Source of the DNA: JAXMDC01 sp046349035
GTDB lineage: Bacteria; Pseudomonadota; Alphaproteobacteria; Rhizobiales; Kaistiaceae
Assembly (NCBI GenBank): GCA_046349035.1
Contig: JAXMDC010000005.1
Span: forward strand, 62,001-126,000
Length of the DNA: 64,000 nt
Reading direction: 5' to 3'
In this document: in pieces, positions 1-7,961 of the stretch
How positions within the stretch are numbered: the first letter of the stretch is position 1
Layout of the letters: every line of letters starts with the position of its first letter
Made by a program: the position numbers and the translations under genes
Notes under the pieces: model-generated
The model's input: the letters and a program-made list of their open reading frames with translations, nothing else
What the model was told of the DNA's origin: nothing
The model's database searches: none

Positions 1-72
1 CGCCAACCCATTCACTCCATGCCGGAGGGCGGCGCCGACACCACCGCCAAGAAAGACGACCAGGTAATCCAT
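1..72 (-). CDS. crcB: Fluoride channel CrcB/FluC, N-terminal fragment cut by the window edge
   Basis: Only the first 24 codons are inside the window. They read MDYLVVFLGGGVGAALRH and onward with no stop, which is the typical start of CrcB/FluC: a first membrane helix containing a glycine-rich GGGVGAALR stretch. The family forms small dual-topology membrane channels that export fluoride. The ATG at 72 lies 58 bp downstream of the ctpA stop on the same strand, so the gene could be the next member of a ctpA transcript. No strong Shine-Dalgarno is visible. The identification rests on a short but characteristic stretch; the remainder of the gene lies to the left. Confidence 0.8.
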   Translation of the reverse strand, partial: MDYLVVFLGGGVGAALRHGVNGLA

Positions 73-130
73 TCAGATGCCGGGCAACCCAGCCGCCCGC
101 CGCACCCCGGCGCAGAGACCGAGGGAATGG

Positions 131-1462
131 CTACGGATTGGCCGGTCCCGTCCCTGGCAGAAACGCAGGATTGGTCCGGAGGCCGCGCAGCAAGTCGTAG
201 GCGATGATCAACTGGTTGTCCTTGCTGGTATCGCGCGGGACATAGACCGACGAGGCAGCACGCTCCGCGGCTGCGTTGGCATTGGCAAGGTGACCCCGCA
301 GACCGGCCTCACCGCGACTCTGCGCCAGCGCTGCCAGTTCGGGCGGAACATCGACCCAGACCTCGATGTCCGGGTCGATTCCGAGCGCCTGGATCGAGCG
401 ACCGGCCGGAGTGTAGTAGCGAGCCGTGGTGAGGCGAAGGCCGCCATTGTTTTGCCCGAGCGGCACAATCGTTTGTACCGAGCCCTTGCCGAATGACCGC
501 GTACCGAGAACCGTAGCGCGGTGGTGATCTTGCAGGGCGCCGGCAACGATTTCTGAGGCGGAGGCCGACGCGCCGTTAATGAGAACGATAACCGGCCGCC
601 CATCCGCGAGATCCCCGGCTTGAGCGTCATAACGCTGGACGTCTCCGCCCTTACGCCCGCGGATCGAGACGATCTCGCCGCGATCGAGGAACGAATCCAC
701 TACCCGCACCGCCTGATCGACCAGGCCGCCCGGATTGTTGCGGAGGTCCACCACATACCCTCTGAACCGATCCGGCGGGATGGCGGCCTTGATCTTGGCC
801 ATCTCTTTCTTCAGTCCGTCGAACGTCTTCTCGGTGAACTGATCGATCTTGATATAGCCGACATCGGTCTCGACTCTCGATCTAACGGAAACGATCGGGA
901 TGATCTCGCGCACGATCTTGAACTCGAGCGGAGCGTCGCTGCCGCCTCGCTTGATCTTGATCGCCACCGGGGTGCCGACCGCGCCGCGCATCTTCTCGAC
1001 CGCCTGGTTAAGAGTCAGCCCGAGGATCGCCGTACCGTCCACTTCGGTGATGAAGTCGCCGGGCTTGACGCCGGCGCGGAACGCGGGCCCGTCCTCGTTG
1101 GGGTTGTTTACTTTGACGAGCCCCTCCTCCATCGTCACTTCGATGCCGAGGCCGCCGAACTCGCCGCGCGTCTGGACCTGCATATCCCGGAACGACTTCG
1201 GCGCCATGTAGTTCGAATGCGGATCGAGCGACACCAGCATCGCGTCGACGGCTGCCTCGACCAGCTTGGTGTCGTCGGTCGGATCGACGTAATCGGAGCG
1301 CACGGCTTCGAATATTTCGCCGAAAAGCAGGAGCGGATTGTAGCTGGCCTGAACCGCCGCCTTAGCCTGGGTTCCACCAAGCAGCGCCGGGTGGACAAAC
1401 ACCGCCGCGCTGGCGGCGCCGAGCAGAAGGCCGCCAACAAGAATCGATGCATTTCGCAGCAC
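131..1462 (-). CDS. ctpA: Carboxy-terminal processing protease, S41 family (CtpA/Prc-like)
   Basis: A 443-residue exported serine protease. Residues 8-25 form a signal or anchor helix. A PDZ domain spans about 100-170 (GLGIEV, then GVKPGDFITEVDG), followed by the S41 catalytic core. The Ser/Lys dyad lies in NGASASASE near residues 297-304 and in FGKGSVQ, with Lys326. Such enzymes trim C-termini of periplasmic proteins and, in other proteobacteria, help control peptidoglycan hydrolases. The GTG start is supported by GGAGGG about 8 bases upstream, and the length is usual for alphaproteobacterial CtpA. It reads toward crcB at the left edge. Confidence 0.93.
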   Translation of the reverse strand: MLRNASILVGGLLLGAASAAVFVHPALLGGTQAKAAVQASYNPLLLFGEIFEAVRSDYVDPTDDTKLVEAAVDAMLVSLDPHSNYMAPKSFRDMQVQTRGEFGGLGIEVTMEEGLVKVNNPNEDGPAFRAGVKPGDFITEVDGTAILGLTLNQAVEKMRGAVGTPVAIKIKRGGSDAPLEFKIVREIIPIVSVRSRVETDVGYIKIDQFTEKTFDGLKKEMAKIKAAIPPDRFRGYVVDLRNNPGGLVDQAVRVVDSFLDRGEIVSIRGRKGGDVQRYDAQAGDLADGRPVIVLINGASASASEIVAGALQDHHRATVLGTRSFGKGSVQTIVPLGQNNGGLRLTTARYYTPAGRSIQALGIDPDIEVWVDVPPELAALAQSRGEAGLRGHLANANAAAERAASSVYVPRDTSKDNQLIIAYDLLRGLRTNPAFLPGTGPANP

Positions 1463-1700
1463 GAATCTACCCTCCAGCCGACCCCGAATTTGGGCACTAT
1501 CTTATCCCCCACCGCCCGCTTGGCGGTCAAGGAAACCTTTGTTCGACGCCGGCCAGATGCGCAATCTGGCGCGGAGCGCATACGGAAAGAGGGTAAATTG
1601 CGTTCCAACCTTAGGTCGCGCTTCAGCCAAGGACTTGCCCGCAAGCCCTCGTCCAAAAGCACGCCCCCGACAATCACGCCCCCCACAATGGAGACCGGCC

Positions 1701-2285
1701 ATGTACAATGTGGGTAGCCGCGACCTTCAGGGCCGCTTTGGCAGCACCGCTCTCGCCGATCGGTTGATCGAGAAGACCCACCGAACGCTGTTCGACCCGA
1801 ACGACCAGGCTTTCATTGAGAGCTGTGGATTCTTTTTCCTCGCCTCGGCCGATCGCGAGGGCCAGCCCGACATATCCTTCAAGGGCGGCCCTCCGGGCTT
1901 CGTGCGCGTGCTCAGGCCAAATCTTTTGGTCTTTCCCGACTACGATGGCAACGGGATGTTCAAGAGCCTCGGCAACATCCGCGTGAATCCGCATGTCGCC
2001 CTACTCTTCATCGCCATGACCGATCGCCCGAGCCGCCTGCGCGTACTCGGCGAGGCGGAAGTCGCCCTCGACGATCCGCTGATTGCCACCTTCCCGGGCG
2101 GTCAGTTGCTTGTTCGAGTGACCCCAACGCACATCTTCCCAAACTGTCCGCGATACATCCCGCAGATGGAGGTTGTGGCTCCTTCTCCCTACTTGCCGGC
2201 TGCGGGGGTCGCACCTGTCGAGCCGGGCTGGAAGCGCGCCGACGCCTTTCGCGACGTTGTGCCACCTCGCCGGACATCCCCCTGA
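1701..2285 (+). CDS. Pyridoxamine 5'-phosphate oxidase-family flavin-binding protein
   Basis: A 194-residue cytoplasmic protein with the split-barrel fold of FMN-binding PPOX-type proteins (COG3576-like). The segment FFFLASADREGQPDISFKGG is the usual first strand pair, and LVFPDYDGNGMFKSLGN is the conserved phosphate-binding and dimer region. The frame is open upstream to 1539, but I chose the ATG at 1701 because GGAG stands 7 bases before it and homology starts just downstream. The family includes probable pyridoxamine phosphate oxidases and other flavin reductases, and the substrate cannot be read from sequence. It is divergent from ctpA and convergent with the sulP-type gene. Confidence 0.82.
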   Translation: MYNVGSRDLQGRFGSTALADRLIEKTHRTLFDPNDQAFIESCGFFFLASADREGQPDISFKGGPPGFVRVLRPNLLVFPDYDGNGMFKSLGNIRVNPHVALLFIAMTDRPSRLRVLGEAEVALDDPLIATFPGGQLLVRVTPTHIFPNCPRYIPQMEVVAPSPYLPAAGVAPVEPGWKRADAFRDVVPPRRTSP

Positions 2286-2309
2286 CGCCGTGCCCACCGG
2301 CAAGCCAGG

Positions 2310-4025
2310 TCAGGCCGGCGCCCCGACCGCCTCCCCGGCGGTTCGTTCGGGGCCGGTGCCTTTCTGCCATTGATCGAGCGCACGCTCGGTCGTCGAAGCA
2401 TAGCGCACCAACGGACGCCAAAGCCCCGCGGTTAACAGCGATCGCAGAACCCGACGATTGGCGCCCACAATGAAGAGCTCGGCGCCCGACCGCTTGAGCT
2501 TGCGGGCCAACCGCTCCAGGACGGTCGCCGCAGTGATGTCGGCAAGCGTCACCTCTGTCAGGTCGAGAACCACCAGACGGGGCCGCTCGCGAATCCGGTT
2601 GAAGATCGCGCTGACCGCTGCCGTCGCCCCGAAGAACAGCGTTCCCGAAATCCGGTAAACCATCACATCTTCGGTAACGCCAAGGATCGCCGTGTTCTCT
2701 GGGACTGCCCTGGCGCTCGCCGGTCTCACCTCAACTGCCGAAGCGACACGATGCAGAAACAAGAATGAGCCGAGAACACCGCCCACAGCGATCGCGGTGA
2801 CGAGATCGTAGAAAACGGTGAGCAAGAACGTCACCAGCAGCACGGCCGCGTCGCCGGGCGATGACCGGAGCAGACTAACCAGAGCCTCCTTCTCCACCAT
2901 GTTCCAGCCGACGATGGCCAGCACTGCGGCGAGGCTGGCAAGGGGGACGAAGGCGGCGAGTGGCGCGGCGACCAGCATGAAGCCAAGCACATAGACGGCA
3001 TGCAGCATGCCTGACACCGGCCCGTGCGCACCGGCTCTGATGTTGGTCGCAGTCCGTGCGATCGTCCCGGTGGCGCACATTCCGCCGAACAGAGCCGTCA
3101 CCACGTTTGCCACCCCCTGCGCAACCAGTTCGGTGTTCGAACGGTGCTGCGTTCCGCTCATGCCGTCAGCGACGACTGCCGACAGGAGCGACTCGATCGA
3201 GCCGAGAAGCGCGATGGCGATGGCGTCGGGAAAGACCTGCTGCAGTTTGGCCCAGTCGAACGGAGGAAGGCTCGGTACCGGTATGCTCTGCGGTATGCCG
3301 CCGAACTTCGAACCGATGGTCGCAACGTCGAGCTGCAGCGCCGCGGCGATGACGCCGGAGGCGCCCACGGCGAGCAAGAGACTCGGCCAGCGCGGCCGGA
3401 AACGTCGCAACGCGGCAATGGCAGCAATGACAAGCGCGGAAAGAAGGACGGGAGCCGGTTTGGCACTGCCGATAGCCGCCCAAAGCGCGCCGAGTTTCGG
3501 CAAGAGCGCCGACGGCTCGTTGGCGATGTCGAGCCCGAGCAGATCCTTGACCTGACCGGCGAGAATGACGACGGCAAGTCCCGCCGTGAAGCCGACCGTC
3601 ACCGGGAACGGCACGTAGCGGATCGCCGTCCCCAGTCGCAGCAGCCCGATTGCGGCGATCATAACGCCGGCAAGCAGCGTCGCCAGGATCAGCCCGTCAT
3701 AGCCATGTTGGCTGACGATTCCGGAAACCAGGACGATAAACGCAGCCGCCGGTCCGCCGATTTGAAAACGGGTACCGCCGAGCGCGGAAATCAATAAGCC
3801 ACCGACGATGGCCGTAATCAGCCCCTTCTCGGGGGGCAAGCCGGCGCTGATAGCGATCGCCATGGATAGCGGCAGTGCGACGATGGCAACTGTAAGCCCG
3901 GAAACCGCATCGGCCCGCAGTTCGGCCGCGCCGTAACCCTCGCGCAGGACAAGCGCGAGTTCGGGCGTTATCTGCCCCGGAAGGTCTGCTTCCGACCGTC
4001 TCACCCTGGTTTGACTAGCCGCCAT
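2310..4025 (-). CDS. SulP-family anion permease (SLC26-like) with C-terminal STAS domain
   Basis: A 571-residue inner-membrane transporter. Residues from about 30 to 420 carry 11-14 hydrophobic helices with the SulP core, including PLSMAIAISAGLPPEKGL and the GTRFQIGGPAAAF signature. The last about 110 residues form a STAS domain (LVVLDLTEVTLADITA). SulP proteins carry sulfate, bicarbonate or dicarboxylates, and no neighbour fixes the substrate here. The start is set at the ATG at 4025 rather than the upstream GTG at 4100, because the added residues are unlike the family. The 205-bp gap to the ABC ATPase gene presumably holds its promoter. Confidence 0.9.
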   Translation of the reverse strand: MAASQTRVRRSEADLPGQITPELALVLREGYGAAELRADAVSGLTVAIVALPLSMAIAISAGLPPEKGLITAIVGGLLISALGGTRFQIGGPAAAFIVLVSGIVSQHGYDGLILATLLAGVMIAAIGLLRLGTAIRYVPFPVTVGFTAGLAVVILAGQVKDLLGLDIANEPSALLPKLGALWAAIGSAKPAPVLLSALVIAAIAALRRFRPRWPSLLLAVGASGVIAAALQLDVATIGSKFGGIPQSIPVPSLPPFDWAKLQQVFPDAIAIALLGSIESLLSAVVADGMSGTQHRSNTELVAQGVANVVTALFGGMCATGTIARTATNIRAGAHGPVSGMLHAVYVLGFMLVAAPLAAFVPLASLAAVLAIVGWNMVEKEALVSLLRSSPGDAAVLLVTFLLTVFYDLVTAIAVGGVLGSFLFLHRVASAVEVRPASARAVPENTAILGVTEDVMVYRISGTLFFGATAAVSAIFNRIRERPRLVVLDLTEVTLADITAATVLERLARKLKRSGAELFIVGANRRVLRSLLTAGLWRPLVRYASTTERALDQWQKGTGPERTAGEAVGAPA

Positions 4026-4230
4026 TCCCGGCCCTTTGCGCAACGCCCACGCAGACCGCTGCGCGTACACGGCCGGCAACGGGCTCGGACCGCACGGCAA
4101 CGATTATTGTCGATGTTCTGCTTTCGATCGTCGCCAGTACTTTGCTGAGTCTTCGTACAAAATCGACACGAAAATGCGCCGTTGCTTAACACACTCGCCG
4201 GTTCTGACGCGACTTGGCACCTCCCGCCAT

Positions 4231-5859
4231 TCACCCACCCACGCGGCGCTCGCCCCCCAGGGCAGGACCTGGCGGATGGATCGGCCGCAACAAGGTCTGA
4301 GTATAGGGATGCTGAGGTGCTGCGAATATCTGGCGTGTGGTACCGGTCTCGACCACCTTCCCGGCCTTCATCACCGCGATCGTGTCCGACATCGCGCGGA
4401 TCACCGCCAGGTCGTGGCTGATGAAGAGGTACGCAAGCCCATGTTCGGCCTGCAGGCGCAACAGGAGATCGACGATCTGCTTCTGCACCGTCCGGTCGAG
4501 GGCCGACGTGGGCTCGTCCAACACGACCAGTTTCGGCCGCAGGACCATGGCCCGGGCGATCGCTATCCTCTGGCGTTGTCCCCCCGAAAACTCGTGCGGA
4601 TAGCGATGGATAGACCCGGCATCGATCCCGACTTCGACCAATACCGCCCGCGCAAGCTCGGCACGGTCCGCCCGCCCGAGCGAGGGCTCATGCACCAGCA
4701 GTCCTTCGCTAACGATCTGGCTGGCCGTGAGACGCGGGCTGAGCGACCCGAAGGGATCCTGGAAGACCATTTGCATATCGCGCCGCATCGGCCTTAGCCC
4801 GGCCTTGTCGAGCGACCCGATTTCGCGGCCCTCGAAGACGATCCGGCCCTGGCACGGAAGTAGCCGCAGCAGTGCCCGCGCGAGCGTGGACTTGCCTGAG
4901 CCCGACTCGCCGACGACACCGAGCGTCTGCCCTTGCCGGAGCGTCAGCGAAACGTCGTCGACGGCAACGAAAGTTGGACCGCCTCCGAACCATGTCGGCC
5001 TCAGTTGGAACGATACTCTGACGCCGCGGGCATCGAGGAGTATTTGGCCGGACCGCCCCTGTTCGGCCTTAGGCGGCCCTGGCTCGGCTGCCACCAGCAG
5101 GCGCGTGTAGGCGTGGCGCGGCGCCGACATCACGTCTTGGGTCGGTCCCGCCTCGACCACTTCCCCTGCCCGCATGACGTAAACGCGATCACAGAGCCGC
5201 CGCACAATGTTGAGGTCATGGGTGATGAAGACGACCGCTAGTCCGAACTTTTTCCGCAGCGACGCGATGAGTTCCAGAATCTGTGCTTGGATCGTCACAT
5301 CGAGGGCAGTTGTGGGCTCGTCGGCGATGAGAAGTTCCGGCCGGTTGGCGAGCGCCATCGCGATCATCGCCCGCTGGCGTTCCCCGCCGGACAGCTGGTG
5401 TGGATAGGACCGCGCCCTTCGCGCCGGGTCGGCGATGCCGACCAGGGTCATCAGTTCGATCACCCGCTTGCGCCGCGCCGTCGCGTTGAGACCTTGGTGA
5501 TGGCGCAGCGGCTCGGCTATTTGGCGGCCGATGCGGTAAAGCGGATCGAGCGACGTCATCGGCTCTTGGAAGATCATCGATATGCGCGCGCCGCGATAGC
5601 GGTTGAGGACCGCTTCGCTGGCGCCTATCAACTCCGCACCATCGAACGTCGCCGACCCCTCGGCCCCGCCATTGGCGGCGAGAAGGCCAAGCGTGGCGAG
5701 CATTGCCTGGCTCTTGCCGGAACCGGACTCACCGACAATCGCGACCGCCTCGCCGCGGGCAACGTCGACATCGATGCCCCGCACGGCCTCGACCGGCCCG
5801 TCGGGCGTCGTAAATCGGACGGCGAGGTTCCGGATGGCGAGGAGCGGCGCGCCCTCCAC
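4231..5859 (-). CDS. Peptide ABC transporter, fused double ATPase (OppDF/YejF type)
   Basis: A 542-residue protein with two complete ABC ATPase domains in tandem. Each has a Walker A (GESGSGKS, near residues 42-49 and again near 315), a Q-loop, an LSGGERQR or FSGGQRQR signature, and a Walker B ending in DEPT. Each half finishes with the oligopeptide-binding extension (HAYTRLL, HPYTQTLL). This corresponds to OppD and OppF fused, as in YejF, so one polypeptide supplies both nucleotide-binding sites for the permeases just upstream. The GTG start lies 1 bp past the upstream permease stop, implying translational coupling. It is the last gene of the four-gene transporter operon. Confidence 0.93.
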   Translation of the reverse strand: MEGAPLLAIRNLAVRFTTPDGPVEAVRGIDVDVARGEAVAIVGESGSGKSQAMLATLGLLAANGGAEGSATFDGAELIGASEAVLNRYRGARISMIFQEPMTSLDPLYRIGRQIAEPLRHHQGLNATARRKRVIELMTLVGIADPARRARSYPHQLSGGERQRAMIAMALANRPELLIADEPTTALDVTIQAQILELIASLRKKFGLAVVFITHDLNIVRRLCDRVYVMRAGEVVEAGPTQDVMSAPRHAYTRLLVAAEPGPPKAEQGRSGQILLDARGVRVSFQLRPTWFGGGPTFVAVDDVSLTLRQGQTLGVVGESGSGKSTLARALLRLLPCQGRIVFEGREIGSLDKAGLRPMRRDMQMVFQDPFGSLSPRLTASQIVSEGLLVHEPSLGRADRAELARAVLVEVGIDAGSIHRYPHEFSGGQRQRIAIARAMVLRPKLVVLDEPTSALDRTVQKQIVDLLLRLQAEHGLAYLFISHDLAVIRAMSDTIAVMKAGKVVETGTTRQIFAAPQHPYTQTLLRPIHPPGPALGGERRVGG

Positions 5860-5860
5860 G

Positions 5861-6991
5861 TCAGCGATCTCTGGGGTCGAAGGCGTCGCGCAGACCGTCG
5901 CCGAGGAAGTTGAGGGCGAAGAGTGTCGCGACGAACATGATGGCAGGGCCGATCAGCAGCCACGGCGCGGCCTGAATATTGGCAGCGCCCTCCGCAATCA
6001 GCGCGCCGAGGCTGGTCAACGGCTCCTGAACGCCGAGTCCTAGGAAGGAAAGGAAGCTCTCGACCAGTATCACTCGCGGCACCAGAACGGTGACGAACAC
6101 CACGACCGGTCCGAGTGCGTTCGGCACGATGTGCCGCCGCACGACATCGGCCGACTTTACGCCAAGGGCCTCGGCGGCAAGGACGAATTCGCGTCGGCGC
6201 AGTGACAGCGCCTGGCCGCGCACGATCCGCGCCATGTCCAGCCATTCGATCGCGCCAATGGCGATGAAGATGATCACGAAGTTGCGGCCGAAGAATACCA
6301 CCAGCACGATGACGACGAAGACGAACGGCAGCGCGTAGACGATCTCGACGATCCGCATCATGACATTATCGACGCGCCCCCCGGCGAAGCCGGAGATCGC
6401 GCCATAGGTGACGCCGACAATGAGGCTGACCAGCGTTGCCAGCACTCCCACCGCGAGCGAGATGCGGCCGCCGATCATCATCCGGGCCACCAGGTCGCGG
6501 CCGTTCCCGTCGGTACCGAGCGGGAAGTACTCGGATCGCACGCGACCCGCGACGATCAGTGTCCGCCCCTCGTCCCGCGATTCGATCACTGCAGTGTCGG
6601 CAAACTCGTTGGCCCGGTCGAAATAGCGGGTCACGCGGGGATCGACGGCTCGGGTGTCGCTCACCGCCGCCGTGAAGCGGCCGCCGGCGAAAGTCACCTC
6701 GCCGAGTTGCAACCGCCCCTGCCGAGCGGCGGTCGCCAGCGCCGCCTCCAGCGCCGCCGGCTCTGGGTAGGGCTGCAGCCGCGGCGGCACGCGGACATAG
6801 GAGGAAAAGACCTCGTCGTAAGCATGCGGATAGAGGAACGGTCCCAGGAACGAAAACACCGCCACCAGCGCGATGATCGTCGCACCGGCGACGGCTGCAC
6901 GGTTGCGCAGGAGCCTCCGGAAAGCAATGGCGCTCGGGCTCAATCCGCCCCGGAGCGGCGGTGTGCGAACCAACCCGGCGCGATCAGTCAT
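5861..6991 (-). CDS. Peptide ABC transporter permease, OppC-like, with long periplasmic insert
   Basis: A 376-residue BPD_transp_1 permease. Helix 1 is near residues 34-54. About 115 residues of mostly polar sequence follow before the conserved block YFPLGTDGNGRDLVARMM, and then five more helices. The EAA-type loop is REFVLAAEALGVKSADVVRRHIVPNA. The insert is longer than in E. coli OppC and probably folds in the periplasm near the binding protein. The gene overlaps the preceding oppB-like gene by 8 bases and abuts the ATPase gene. It forms the second half of the transmembrane pore for peptides. Confidence 0.92.
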   Translation of the reverse strand: MTDRAGLVRTPPLRGGLSPSAIAFRRLLRNRAAVAGATIIALVAVFSFLGPFLYPHAYDEVFSSYVRVPPRLQPYPEPAALEAALATAARQGRLQLGEVTFAGGRFTAAVSDTRAVDPRVTRYFDRANEFADTAVIESRDEGRTLIVAGRVRSEYFPLGTDGNGRDLVARMMIGGRISLAVGVLATLVSLIVGVTYGAISGFAGGRVDNVMMRIVEIVYALPFVFVVIVLVVFFGRNFVIIFIAIGAIEWLDMARIVRGQALSLRRREFVLAAEALGVKSADVVRRHIVPNALGPVVVFVTVLVPRVILVESFLSFLGLGVQEPLTSLGALIAEGAANIQAAPWLLIGPAIMFVATLFALNFLGDGLRDAFDPRDR

Positions 6992-7907
6992 AGCGCACCC
7001 GAGGGTCGAGCACGCCGTAGAGGAGGTCGACGATCAGATTGAAGGCAATAATGAAGATGCCGATCAGCAGGACCGTCGCCATCACCAGCGTGTAGTCGCG
7101 ATTGATGGCTGCCAGCACAAAGTAGCGACCCACCCCGGGAATGGCGAAAACGGTCTCCACCACGATCGATCCGGTGAGAACGCCCGCGGCTGCCGGCCCG
7201 AAATAGGAGACGACGGGAAGAAGGGCGCCGCGCAGGGCGTGAACTACGACCACCGTTCGCCATCCGAGGCCATAGGCCCGGGCTGTACGTACGTGATCGG
7301 TCCGCAGTGCCTCGATCATCGAACCGCGCGTCAGACGGGCAAAGATCGCCAGTTGCGGCAATGCCAGCGTCACGATCGGTAAGGCGAGGTCACGTATAGT
7401 TCCCTGTCCCCAGCCACCCGACGATGCCCAAGAAAGGCCGACGGCAAAGATCAGTGAGAGAGTCGGCCCGACGACGAAGTTCGGCACCGTCAGCCCGATC
7501 GTCGCGCCCGCCATGACCAGATGGTCAAGCGGACTGTTCTGCCGGAGCGCGGCGAGCGTCCCAATCGAAACGCCGAGTAGCAGCGCCAGGGTAAGTGCGA
7601 TCGCTCCAAGCTTGACTGAATACGGCAGCCCTTGAGCGATCAGTTCGGCAACCGTGAAGTCGCGGTAAATGAAGCTCGGGCCGAAATCGCCGTGCATCGC
7701 GTTCCAAATGTAGTCGAGATATTGGCGCCACAGCGGATCGTCGAGGTGGTAGGCCCGCATCATGTTCTCCATGATCTGCGGAGCCAAGGCACGCTCGAGC
7801 GTGAACGGCCCACCCGGTGCAAAGCGGATGAGGAAGAACGCCAGCGTCACGACAATCAGCGTCGTTGGAACGGCGCTCAGCACCCGCCGGACTAGGAACC
7901 GAAGCAT
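6984..7907 (-). CDS. Peptide ABC transporter permease, OppB-like
   Basis: A 307-residue inner-membrane permease with six predicted helices. The N-terminus reads MLRFLVRRVLSAVPTTLIVV, standard for the OppB/DppB class, with FAPGGPF shortly after. The EAA loop is in LRTDHVRTARAYGLGWRTVVVVHALRGALLP. It follows the binding-protein gene after a 54-bp gap that holds a strong hairpin, and overlaps the oppC-like gene by 8 bases. The gene set and order (binding protein, B, C, fused ATPase) indicate one functional importer. The specificity, oligopeptide rather than another substrate, is inferred from the binding protein. Confidence 0.93.
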   Translation of the reverse strand: MLRFLVRRVLSAVPTTLIVVTLAFFLIRFAPGGPFTLERALAPQIMENMMRAYHLDDPLWRQYLDYIWNAMHGDFGPSFIYRDFTVAELIAQGLPYSVKLGAIALTLALLLGVSIGTLAALRQNSPLDHLVMAGATIGLTVPNFVVGPTLSLIFAVGLSWASSGGWGQGTIRDLALPIVTLALPQLAIFARLTRGSMIEALRTDHVRTARAYGLGWRTVVVVHALRGALLPVVSYFGPAAAGVLTGSIVVETVFAIPGVGRYFVLAAINRDYTLVMATVLLIGIFIIAFNLIVDLLYGVLDPRVRYD

Positions 7908-7924
7908 CCCCTGCGTCCGCTGAC

Positions 7925-7950
7925 GGCGCCGCGGAAGTCTCCGCGGCGCC
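7925..7950 (-). other. Perfect GC-rich intercistronic hairpin between binding-protein and permease genes
   Basis: An 11-bp perfect inverted repeat, GGCGCCGCGGA and TCCGCGGCGCC, with a 4-base loop. It has no U-tract. It sits just after the stop of the peptide-binding-protein gene and before the permease start. In ABC importer operons such hairpins commonly stabilise the 3' end of the upstream message or partly terminate, so that more binding protein than permease is made. That role is inference here. Confidence 0.7.
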
Positions 7951-7961
7951 GAGCCTGCCGT

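Noticed and set aside
620..1717. 365-codon plus-strand frame opposite ctpA
   Set aside because: Antisense to the catalytic core of ctpA, with no SD and no recognisable motif.
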